Origin: Prevotella sp. | GTDB lineage: Bacteria > Bacteroidota > Bacteroidia > Bacteroidales > Bacteroidaceae | NCBI GenBank assembly: GCA_017476785.1 | Contig: JAFUZD010000120.1 | Location: forward strand, 1 to 37,083 | Direction of reading: 5' to 3' | DNA length: 37,083 bases | In this document: positions 1 through 7,102 of the stretch, piece by piece | Numbering within the stretch: position 1 is the first letter of the stretch | Layout: every line of letters begins with the position of its first letter | Translations under genes and position numbers: made by a program | The notes under the pieces: generated by a model | Seen by the model: only the letters and a program-made list of their open reading frames with translations | The model's database searches: none | What the model was told of the DNA's origin: nothing

Positions 1-493
1 CTTCGCGCTCATACCATCCGATGAGCGGCTGCGTCTGCGAGTGATACACCACAAGACGCTTCTTTATCGTCTCTTCGTTGTCATCGGCGCGACCGCTTTC
101 CTGACCACGCTTGATGAGCCGCGTCATCAGTTCATCCTCCGGCACATCCAGCTCAATCATTGCTGCCACCGTGTCGCCACGCTCATTGAGCATCTGCTTC
201 AGGGCCTCGGCTTGCGGGATAGTGCGGGGGAAGCCGTCGAAGATGACACCCCGGTGCGCACGGCCGAAGCCGTCGTACACACTGGCAAGAATGCTGACCA
301 TCAGCTCGTCGGGAATCAAGTTGCCCCCGTCGATATAGCGCTGGGCCGTGCGTCCCAATTCTGTCCCTTTCTTAATCTCACTGCGCAGCACGTCACCGGT
401 TGAGATATGTTCCAGTCCGTACTTCTCTATCAGCAAGTCACTCTGCGTGCCCTTACCTGAGCCGGGCGCACCAAATATTACTATATTCTTCAT
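1..493 (-). CDS. adk: Adenylate kinase, 3' part cut by window edge
   Basis: Adenylate kinase interconverts ATP + AMP and 2 ADP in the cytoplasm. The minus-strand frame starts at the ATG at 493 and stays open to base 1, giving the first 164 residues; the C-terminus lies outside the window. The N-terminus MKNIVIFGAPGSGKGTQ contains the P-loop GAPGSGKGT (residues 8-16). HISTGDVLR (about 29-37) is the AMP-binding helix, and FDGFPRTIPQA (about 84-94) is the family signature with the catalytic Arg. RLIKRGQESGRADDNEETIKKRL matches the start of the LID region. It lies 52 nt downstream of hpt on the same strand, so both are probably one purine-salvage/nucleotide operon. A short inverted repeat (GGAGT/ACTCC, 517-529) sits in the gap. 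Identity is secure; only the end is missing. Confidence 0.97.
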   Translation of the reverse strand, partial: MKNIVIFGAPGSGKGTQSDLLIEKYGLEHISTGDVLRSEIKKGTELGRTAQRYIDGGNLIPDELMVSILASVYDGFGRAHRGVIFDGFPRTIPQAEALKQMLNERGDTVAAMIELDVPEDELMTRLIKRGQESGRADDNEETIKKRLVVYHSQTQPLIGWYERE

Positions 494-545
494 TTTGTTC
501 GGTTTTTCTATTTTTAGGAGTGTCACTCCCCAAATGCCATTTCTT

Positions 546-1082
546 TCACTCTACCAACGTGTAAATCTCTTTCAGCTGCCGTCCCTGCTGGTCGTAGTCC
601 AGCCCATAGCCCACGATGAACTCGTTGGGAATGCGGAAAGCGGCGTAGTCGATGTCGAGCTCCACCTGCAACTTGTCAGGCTTTACCAGCAGCGTGCAGA
701 TGTGCACCGATGCCGGATGGCGCGTGCCGAGCGACTCTATCATCCGCTTCATCGTCAGTCCTGTATCCACGATGTCTTCCACGATGATGACCGTGCGGTC
801 GGTCAAGTCCTCATTGATACCGATGACCTCTTTTATCTTGCCCGTCGACGTGGTACCCTGATAGCTGGCCAGTTTGACGAACGAGATTTCACAGGGGATG
901 GTCAGTTCGCGCATCAAATCGGCGGCAAAGACAAACGAGCCGTTGAGCACGGCCAGCAGCAATGGATTCTTGCCGGCCATATCGCGGTTAATCTGCTCGG
1001 CCACTGCTTTCACACGCTCCTTAATCTCTTTCTCGGTAATCGACGTCTTGAACGTCTTATCCTTAATCGTTACAATGCTCAT
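546..1082 (-). CDS. hpt: Hypoxanthine (guanine) phosphoribosyltransferase
   Basis: This enzyme salvages hypoxanthine or guanine with PRPP to make IMP or GMP in the cytosol. The 178-residue length is normal for bacterial Hpt. The PRPP-binding loop VIIVEDIVDTGLT lies at residues 98-110, with the two acidic residues and the DTG core intact. LNGSFVFAADL (46-56) is the N-terminal PPi loop. The C-terminal FIVGYGLDYDQQGR is the usual purine-contact and metal-binding segment (D-x-x-x-R). The gene has its own -7 box 31 nt upstream of the ATG and is followed by adk, so the two probably share a transcript. Start choice is straightforward because MSIVTIKDKTF matches the typical short N-terminus. Confidence 0.95.
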   Translation of the reverse strand: MSIVTIKDKTFKTSITEKEIKERVKAVAEQINRDMAGKNPLLLAVLNGSFVFAADLMRELTIPCEISFVKLASYQGTTSTGKIKEVIGINEDLTDRTVIIVEDIVDTGLTMKRMIESLGTRHPASVHICTLLVKPDKLQVELDIDYAAFRIPNEFIVGYGLDYDQQGRQLKEIYTLVE

Positions 1083-1112
1083 AGCCTACGATGGTTTATG
1101 TTTATAACGCTG

Positions 1113-1120
1113 CAAAGTTA
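1113..1120 (-). promoter_or_regulatory. Bacteroidota -7 box for hpt-adk
   Basis: On the minus strand this reads TAACTTTG, a match to the Bacteroidota -7 consensus TAnnTTTG, 30 nt before the hpt ATG. No clear TTG is seen at the expected -33 spacing, so the call rests on the -7 box alone. Confidence 0.6.
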
Positions 1121-1282
1121 ATCATTTTCCGCCAAATGACGGCCACTTGCCTCCTAATTTTACAAGTAGGCCGCCAAAATGGCACCCAGCCTTTTCGCCC
1201 AAACAGCCCTACCGAAACGACATCCACTTTTTCCTCGACGAGCCGGTACGTGAAGAAAATGATAAAATTGCGTCTCTGTACC

Positions 1283-1313
1283 TTTGCATACTAAAATAAT
1301 TTACGTATCTTTG
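1283..1313 (+). promoter_or_regulatory. Promoter of the NAD(P)H-hydrate repair gene; near-leaderless
   Basis: A -33 TTG (1283-1285), a 20-nt spacer and a -7 TATCTTTG (1306-1313) match the Bacteroidota promoter. Only 7 nt separate the -7 box from the ATG at 1321, so the transcript should begin about 3-5 nt before the start codon. A second TAnnTTTG (TACCTTTG, 1279-1286) overlaps the -33 element and could start a slightly longer mRNA. Confidence 0.7.
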
Positions 1314-1320
1314 CAGGCGT

Positions 1321-2835
1321 ATGAAGATATTTACCAGCAATCAGATACACGAGCTCGACCGCTACACGATAGAGCACGAACCCATACAGAGTATCGACCT
1401 GATGGAACGCGCAGCCAAGACGCTGACACGGGCCATCACTGAGGTTTGGAACAATGCCACGCCTGTCGTCGTCTTTGCCGGGCCGGGCAACAACGGTGGC
1501 GATGCGCTGGCCGTGGCGCGAATGCTCTGCGAGCAGGGCTACGACGTCAGTGCCTATCTGTTTAACATCACGGGCCGCCTCTCGCCCGAATGCGCTACCA
1601 ACAAGCAGCGACTGCAAGAGCAGAAGCGCGTCAGGCAGTTTATAGAGGTGACACAGGAGTTCGACCCGCCCCGATTAGAAAGTGGGATGCTGGTCATCGA
1701 CGGTCTTTTCGGCTCGGGCATCAACAAGCCATTGGCTGGCGGTTTCTCCTCGCTGGTGAAATATATCAACGCTTCGGCAGCCGAGGTGGTTGCCATTGAT
1801 ATTCCCTCGGGCCTGATGACCGAGGACAACACCTACAACGTACGGGCCAACATCATACGCGCCCGGATGACGCTCACTATCGGACAGCCCAAGCTGAGCT
1901 TCCTCTTTCCCGAGAACCAGCAGTTCATCGGTCAGCTGCGCGTGCTCGACATCCGCCACAGCCGCGAAGGCATAGAGAGTATCGACGCTAACTACACCAT
2001 CGTTGAAGAGCAACTGGTACGCCAGCTAATGCCCCGCCGCGCTCCCTTCGCCCACAAAGGACAGATGGGCAACGCGCTGCTCATAGCGGGCAGCTTCGGT
2101 ATGGCTGGGGCGGCGGTGCTGGCCGCACGAGCCAGCCTGCGCAGCGGAACGGGGAAAGTGACGGTGCACACACCGAAGAAGAACTGTCAGATACTACAGA
2201 CGGCCATCCCCGAAGCCATCGTCCATCTGGATCCGGAAGAGACACAGTTCTCTGAGCCCGTAGACACTGAGCCCTACACCGCATTGGGCATCGGCCCCGG
2301 ACTGGGACTGAGCGAGACGACGGCCATTGCGCTGATTGCACAGCTACGACGGGCGCAATGCCCCATCGTGGCCGATGCCGACGCACTGAACATACTGGCC
2401 AACCACCGCGCGTGGATGCAGCAGTTGCCTAAGGGCATCATCCTCACACCCCATCCGAAAGAGTTCGACCGCATAGAAGGTCATTCGGCCGACAGCTATG
2501 AGCGTCTGAGCAAAGCACGCCAACTGGCGGAGCGACTGCAGGCCTACGTCATCATCAAAGGCCACTACTCAGCCCTCTGCCTGCCCGACGGCCATATCCT
2601 TTTCAATCCCACGGGCAATGCAGGAATGGCCACCGCGGGCAGCGGCGATGTGCTGACAGGCATCATCACGGCCCTGCTGGCTCGCGGACTGGAGCCGCGC
2701 GACGCTGCCATCGTGGGAATGTATGTCCACGGATTGGCAGGCGACCTCGCCATACGCGACCTCGGCGAAGAGAGCCTCATCGCCAGCGACATCATCAACT
2801 ATCTGCCACGGGCATTCAAGCGCCTGCAGGAATAA
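1321..2835 (+). CDS. nnr: Bifunctional NAD(P)H-hydrate epimerase / ADP-dependent NAD(P)H-hydrate dehydratase
   Basis: This enzyme repairs damaged NADH and NADPH: the N-terminal domain epimerises R- and S-NAD(P)HX, and the C-terminal ribokinase-like domain dehydrates S-NAD(P)HX using ADP. The 504 residues show both domains. In the N-terminal part, GPGNNGGD (54-61), IDGLFGSG (126-133) and AIDIPSG (158-164) are the epimerase (YjeF_N) motifs. In the C-terminal part, KGQMGNALLIAGS (246-258), GPGLG (325-329), DADALN (352-357), LTPHPKEF (375-382) and the signature NAGMATAGSGDVLTG (433-447) mark the dehydratase. The N-terminus MKIFTSNQIHELD is typical, which fixes the ATG at 1321 even though the promoter is only 7 nt away. 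DUF4831 follows after 27 nt, probably in the same operon. Confidence 0.95.
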   Translation: MKIFTSNQIHELDRYTIEHEPIQSIDLMERAAKTLTRAITEVWNNATPVVVFAGPGNNGGDALAVARMLCEQGYDVSAYLFNITGRLSPECATNKQRLQEQKRVRQFIEVTQEFDPPRLESGMLVIDGLFGSGINKPLAGGFSSLVKYINASAAEVVAIDIPSGLMTEDNTYNVRANIIRARMTLTIGQPKLSFLFPENQQFIGQLRVLDIRHSREGIESIDANYTIVEEQLVRQLMPRRAPFAHKGQMGNALLIAGSFGMAGAAVLAARASLRSGTGKVTVHTPKKNCQILQTAIPEAIVHLDPEETQFSEPVDTEPYTALGIGPGLGLSETTAIALIAQLRRAQCPIVADADALNILANHRAWMQQLPKGIILTPHPKEFDRIEGHSADSYERLSKARQLAERLQAYVIIKGHYSALCLPDGHILFNPTGNAGMATAGSGDVLTGIITALLARGLEPRDAAIVGMYVHGLAGDLAIRDLGEESLIASDIINYLPRAFKRLQE

Positions 2836-2862
2836 GAGAGCAGAGAGAGGAGACACCAAGAA

Positions 2863-3972
2863 ATGAGAATACACAACCATTCTAACCACCTTATCAGACA
2901 GACGATGCGAACAGCACTGGTGCTCATTGCCAGTCTGACAGCCTTTGCCACAGCAACGGCACAGACCTCCATCGTAAAGGCTCAGCCGGGCATCACGGCC
3001 GACGGAGCCGTCTATTATCTGCCCAAGACACAGTTACGCATCGCCCTGCTCGTTGAGCGGACCACGTTCACACCGGGCGAGTTCCAACCTTATGCCGACC
3101 GCTACCTACACTTGAAGGACACGGGCAGCGAGCCACAGACCACCTACCGATTGGCCGGGGTCAGAATGGATGCCGTCGGCATTGCCGACACGTCGAAGTG
3201 CTTTTCCGTCAAGCTGAAAGGCAAGAGCGTGGGCTCCAACATCATACTGAGCGATGAGGGCATCCTGCTGGCAGTCAACACAGACGCACCACAAACAACG
3301 GCATTTGTCCCTTTCCGCCCGGCTCCCAAGCCCAAAGCCGAGAATCCACGCAAATACTTCACGGCCGAGATGCTGGCTGCAGGCAGCCGTGCCAAAACGG
3401 CCGAGCTCATCGCCCAGACCATCAGTGAGCTGCACGAGAGTCGGCAACAGCTCATCAGCGGGCAGGCGGACAACCTGCCGAAGGACGGCGAGCAGCTGCG
3501 GCTGATGCTGGACAATCTGGAACGGGCAGACGATGCACTGACGGCACTCTTCACGGGAACCACCGTCAGCGACACCACAGAACACGTGCTCTACTTCACG
3601 CCCGAGAAAGAGACGGAGCGGCAAGTGCTGTTCCGGCTGTCGCAACGGCTGGGGCTGGTGGATGCCGACGATCTGGCCGGAGCCCCCTACTACATTACCA
3701 TCAACGACCTGCACCGCACGCCGAAAGCCGAAGAGCCGCTGCCCGACGGCAGTAAAGACGGGGGCATCTACGTCAATGTGCCGGGAAAGATACGCGTCAC
3801 GCTTCGCAGCGGCACTGAGACCATCACGTCCGAAGAGCTCTACGCAGCGCAGTTCGGTTTCCTCGACCTACTGGGCGGGCAACTGTTCCGCCGCTTCACC
3901 ACCCACCTGACGCTCCATCCGGCCACCGGCAGCGTAGACAAGCTGCACGCCGATATGCCAGAGAAGAAATAG
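2863..3972 (+). CDS. DUF4831 family secreted protein
   Basis: I recognise this as the Bacteroidales DUF4831 family (start of the mature region: SIVKAQPGITADGAVYYLPKT), whose function is unknown. A signal peptide is clear: MRTALVLIASLTAFATATAQ at residues 15-34, so the product is exported, probably to the periplasm. The frame from 2863 adds 14 residues before this. The alternative ATG at 2905 would begin exactly at the signal peptide and may be the true start. AGGAGA 10 nt before 2863 favours the longer form, so the choice is open. The gene lies 27 nt after the NAD(P)H-hydrate repair gene, with no promoter seen between them, and ends just before a strong bidirectional terminator. Total length of 369 residues is near the family norm. 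Confidence 0.8.
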   Translation: MRIHNHSNHLIRQTMRTALVLIASLTAFATATAQTSIVKAQPGITADGAVYYLPKTQLRIALLVERTTFTPGEFQPYADRYLHLKDTGSEPQTTYRLAGVRMDAVGIADTSKCFSVKLKGKSVGSNIILSDEGILLAVNTDAPQTTAFVPFRPAPKPKAENPRKYFTAEMLAAGSRAKTAELIAQTISELHESRQQLISGQADNLPKDGEQLRLMLDNLERADDALTALFTGTTVSDTTEHVLYFTPEKETERQVLFRLSQRLGLVDADDLAGAPYYITINDLHRTPKAEEPLPDGSKDGGIYVNVPGKIRVTLRSGTETITSEELYAAQFGFLDLLGGQLFRRFTTHLTLHPATGSVDKLHADMPEKK

Positions 3973-3992
3973 ACAAGAATGAGAGAAAACAT

Positions 3993-4029
3993 AAAAGGAG
4001 GCTTCCCCTAAGCGAGGAAGCCTCCTTTT
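3993..4029. terminator. Bidirectional Rho-independent terminator
   Basis: A perfect 14-bp inverted repeat (3993-4006 with 4016-4029, core GGAGGCTTCC) encloses a 9-nt loop. It begins with AAAA and ends with TTTT, so it can end transcription from both sides. It lies between the convergent DUF4831 and aldolase genes. Confidence 0.9.
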
Positions 4030-4048
4030 GTTGTTAAGCGACTTATCA

Positions 4049-5059
4049 TCAGTCGAGCTGACCGAGCTTGTTGTCCGAGCCAAGCACTTCGAGAATCTTG
4101 TGACGATACATCTTCTCCATCTCGTCGCGGGCAGGACCGCAATACTTACGCGGATCAAACTCTCCGGGCTTCTCTGCCAGCGTCTTGCGAACGGCTGCGG
4201 TGAAGGCCAGACGAGAGTCAGAGTCGATGTTAATCTTGCAGACTGCGCTCTTAGAAGCCTTACGCAACTGCTCCTCGGGAATACCGACAGCATCGGGCAG
4301 TTTGCCACCAAACTCGTTGATCATATCGACATACTCCTGAGGAACCGACGAAGAGCCGTGGAGCACGATGGGGAAGCCGGGCAGCTTGACCATAATGGCA
4401 TCGAGCACATCGAATGCGAGGGGCGGCGGAACGAGCTTGCCCGTCTTCGGGTCGCGCGTGCACTGCTCCGGAGTGAACTTGTAAGCACCGTGGCTGGTAC
4501 CAATCGAGATAGCCAGCGAGTCAACACCCGTGCGGGTAACGAAGTCAATCACCTCTTCGGGCTTGGTGTAGTGGCTCTCAGCTGCTACCACCTCGTCCTC
4601 AACACCTGCCAAGACGCCGAGCTCACCCTCCACAGTCACATCGAACTGATGGGCATACTCTACAACGCGCTTGGTCAGGGCGATGTTCTCCTCGTAGGGC
4701 AGCGAGCTACCGTCAATCATTACTGACGAGAAACCCATATCCACGCAACTCTTGCAAAGCTCGAAGCTATCGCCGTGGTCCAAGTGGAGTGCAATCTCGG
4801 GATGCTTGCAGCCCAGCTCCTTTGCATACTCTACGGCACCCTGTGCCATATACTCGAGCAGCGTCTGGTTAGCATAGTTGCGGGCACCCTTCGACACCTG
4901 CAGGATGACGGGCGACTTCAGTTCCGAAGAAGCCTTAATAATAGCCTGCAGCTGCTCCATATTGTTGAAGTTGAATGCAGGAATAGCGTAACCGCCGTTG
5001 ATGGCACGTGCAAACATCTCTTTGGTGTTCACGAGGCCTAATTGCTTGTAACTTACCAT
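4049..5059 (-). CDS. fba: Class II fructose-bisphosphate aldolase
   Basis: This zinc-dependent aldolase cleaves fructose-1,6-bisphosphate to DHAP and glyceraldehyde-3-phosphate in glycolysis, and runs in reverse in gluconeogenesis. The 336 residues match the class II family. GYAIPAFNFNN (23-33) is the N-terminal substrate strand. ALHLDHGDS (90-98) carries the catalytic Asp (D94) and a zinc ligand (H95). VEGELG (143-148) is the acidic motif. SIGTSHGAYK (185-194) and IVLHGSSS (231-238) supply further His and phosphate-binding residues. It is a single-gene unit with its own -7 box, and it converges on DUF4831 across a shared terminator. A typical high-expression housekeeping gene. Confidence 0.95.
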   Translation of the reverse strand: MVSYKQLGLVNTKEMFARAINGGYAIPAFNFNNMEQLQAIIKASSELKSPVILQVSKGARNYANQTLLEYMAQGAVEYAKELGCKHPEIALHLDHGDSFELCKSCVDMGFSSVMIDGSSLPYEENIALTKRVVEYAHQFDVTVEGELGVLAGVEDEVVAAESHYTKPEEVIDFVTRTGVDSLAISIGTSHGAYKFTPEQCTRDPKTGKLVPPPLAFDVLDAIMVKLPGFPIVLHGSSSVPQEYVDMINEFGGKLPDAVGIPEEQLRKASKSAVCKINIDSDSRLAFTAAVRKTLAEKPGEFDPRKYCGPARDEMEKMYRHKILEVLGSDNKLGQLD

Positions 5060-5109
5060 AATTTTTTGTTTATATTTACTGAATTGATAATTTAATCCGT
5101 TCTTCGTGC

Positions 5110-5117
5110 AAAGGTAA
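5110..5117 (-). promoter_or_regulatory. Bacteroidota -7 box for fba
   Basis: The minus strand reads TACCTTTG, 50 nt before the aldolase ATG, giving an A/T-rich leader of about 45 nt. No convincing -33 TTG is seen. The rest of the 201-nt gap between 5059 and 5261 shows no other feature I can support. Confidence 0.65.
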
Positions 5118-5260
5118 GAAAAAGTTAGGAGTTAAGGATGGGGCGAGTGGAGTTTTTTCGAAAGACGGCAACTATTTTTTCATTGATTAACATATCCTTT
5201 CTGCCAAACAGACGGAAATGCAAAATGAAGTTTACAAATATTGTCGTGCGCCCCGATGGC

Positions 5261-6931
5261 TCACTGCGGCATACCCAATGCCTTCACTTGCCGTTCGAAG
5301 GCCTCGCGGTTGCCGACGGCCCCATTCTTGATGCGTGCCCGGTAGTTGTAGATGGTATTGACCGAGTAGTGCAAGAACTCTGCAATCTTCGAGGAGTCGT
5401 CGATGCCCAGTCGGATGAGGGCAAAGATGCGGATGTCTGTCGTCAGCGTGTTCTCCTCCTTAGGATGCACCTGCACTTCGGGTTGCAGCAGCGAGTTGAA
5501 ATCGTCGATGAAGTTGGGGAACAGATGGAGGAAGACGGAGTCAAAGTTCTGGTAGAGTTCTTCGATCTCCTTCTCCTTAAACTCGGTCGACTTCGAAATG
5601 CGGAACAGTTCGTCCAGTTCTTTGTTCTTCATCTTCTTATTCACCATCTTGCGGTAGTCGTCGAGCTTGTCGACATACTGCGAGCAGAGCGAGAGGAAGC
5701 GTCCGATATACTCCTCCTTCACCTGATTGGCCTCTTTCAGCTGCGAGTTGAGAATGGCAAACTGGGCATTGGTGTCAGAGAGCTGATGATTGGCATCTTG
5801 GAGCTCCCCGTTCAGCGTCGCCAGCTGGTCGTTGGTCTGATGCAGCTGCTTACGCGCAGCGTCCAATTGTTTGTTGCGGCGATGCAGGAAGAACAACACC
5901 CCCATCAGCAGCAACGCCAGAATACTGATAGCGCCCAGCATCACCCACAGCTGCGTGGTGGTGCGTTCGCTCTTCGCCTTATAGTTATCGGCTATCTCCG
6001 ACATCAGCGGTGCTATCTGCCAGCGGCGCTGCCGCGAGCCGTAGTGATTGGCACAGTCGCTCGTAAAGCTGATGTAGCGGTAGGCACGGTCTATATCGCC
6101 CTGCAGCATCAGTTGGTTGGCCAGTTCCCACAACGACCCCTGATCCATCACAGCATTGTTGAGGTCGGCCAGCACCGACTCGCACAGCCAATCCATCATA
6201 TTCGGCTCGTCGTTCAGCATCTTGAACTCCAAGTAGCGAAAGAGGGCCACCATTGCATAGGGGCGGCTGCCTTTCTCCACCAGTCCGAGCCACTTGTCGT
6301 TGACACGCATCGACTCGGCCAGCTTACCCACGTTCATCAGGCTCAGTTCCTTACGCATCAGATACGCCTCGCAGGTATCGGGCAACGTCTCGAACATCAG
6401 TGCCTCATAGTGCCCGGCCCGCTCGTAATAGATCTGCTGCATATCGCGCAGCTGCGTATAATAGGCCAGTTCGTCGTAGACATTATTATAAGACTGGTAG
6501 TAGATGCCCTGCAGTTCGCGACTGATGTCTTCCGGCCGGATGGAGTCTAAGATGACCTGTGCCTCGTCATACATTCCCGTACTGGAGCATCGCTGAGCCA
6601 GCAAGATGCGGCAGCGCACACTCTCGGAGCGGTTGCCCAGTTCATCGGCCACACGAATCCCTTCGCGCAGACAGAACATTGCCGAGTCGTTCTTGAATGG
6701 CTTATACAGTTCATACAGCCGCATCAGTCCGCGGTAACGCTCTTCGGGCGAGCCGGCGCGCTCGTAATCGTGCTGAGCCTCGGCCAGCCGCAGTCTATAC
6801 TGTGCCACGTGTTCGGGGAATTGTGCAATCGCTTGGTCAATCTGTTGTAGTCTGACAGACAGTGGTTTACGCTCTTCGGCTGGTGCTACCAGCACTGCCC
6901 AAGCCACCAAGAAAGTAAGTAGGTATCTCAT
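5261..6931 (-). CDS. DUF6377-type membrane-anchored TPR/HTH regulator
   Basis: This 556-residue protein has the layout of the Bacteroidales DUF6377 regulators. An N-terminal signal/anchor (MRYLLTFLVAWAVLVAPA) is followed by a helical TPR-like region (about 25-320), a single transmembrane helix (about 328-349), a coiled coil rich in Gln, Leu and Asn (about 351-405), and a cytoplasmic C-terminal part. That part ends in a probable helix-turn-helix (about 500-540: IFALIRLGIDDSSKIAEFLHYSVNTIYNYR). It would sense something in the periplasm and act on DNA in the cytoplasm; the ligand and targets are unknown. It is a single gene with its own promoter, and no partner can be named from context. Homologues are often annotated simply as transcriptional regulators. 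Confidence 0.82.
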   Translation of the reverse strand: MRYLLTFLVAWAVLVAPAEERKPLSVRLQQIDQAIAQFPEHVAQYRLRLAEAQHDYERAGSPEERYRGLMRLYELYKPFKNDSAMFCLREGIRVADELGNRSESVRCRILLAQRCSSTGMYDEAQVILDSIRPEDISRELQGIYYQSYNNVYDELAYYTQLRDMQQIYYERAGHYEALMFETLPDTCEAYLMRKELSLMNVGKLAESMRVNDKWLGLVEKGSRPYAMVALFRYLEFKMLNDEPNMMDWLCESVLADLNNAVMDQGSLWELANQLMLQGDIDRAYRYISFTSDCANHYGSRQRRWQIAPLMSEIADNYKAKSERTTTQLWVMLGAISILALLLMGVLFFLHRRNKQLDAARKQLHQTNDQLATLNGELQDANHQLSDTNAQFAILNSQLKEANQVKEEYIGRFLSLCSQYVDKLDDYRKMVNKKMKNKELDELFRISKSTEFKEKEIEELYQNFDSVFLHLFPNFIDDFNSLLQPEVQVHPKEENTLTTDIRIFALIRLGIDDSSKIAEFLHYSVNTIYNYRARIKNGAVGNREAFERQVKALGMPQ

Positions 6932-6964
6932 CGCTCTTTAGGTTCTAATCCGTTGGTTATGCTG

Positions 6965-6972
6965 CAAAGGTA
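6965..6972 (-). promoter_or_regulatory. Bacteroidota -7 box for the DUF6377 regulator
   Basis: The minus strand reads TACCTTTG, 33 nt before the ATG at 6931. A TTTG lies 23 nt further upstream (6996-6999), slightly further than the usual spacing, so the -33 element is uncertain. Confidence 0.6.
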
Positions 6973-7018
6973 GTAAAAACTATTGAGAAAACACACAAAC
7001 AGGACACCATAAACAACG

Positions 7019-7076
7019 AAAAATAGCTTAAATTCATCCAAGTCAAGTGCTGATGGAATGAGTTTAAGCTATTTTT
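7019..7076 (-). terminator. Long inverted repeat, terminator of feoAB
   Basis: Arms at 7019-7039 and 7055-7076 pair over about 20 bp: AAAAATAGCTTAAA pairs perfectly, followed by a G-U wobble and a one-base bulge. The loop is about 15 nt. It lies 27 nt beyond the feoB stop, and the minus-strand transcript ends in a U-run. Its outer arm resembles that of the hairpin at 27800-27851 (shared AGCTTAA). Confidence 0.8.
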
Positions 7077-7102
7077 CCATATACCCACATACGGCCTACG
7101 GG

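Noticed and set aside
1221-1233. ATCCACTTTTTCC upstream of the NAD(P)H-hydrate repair gene as a third PUL-type element
   Set aside because: It lacks the AGTGGAC core extension, has no partner at 77 bp and is at a different distance from the -7 box, so chance similarity is likely.
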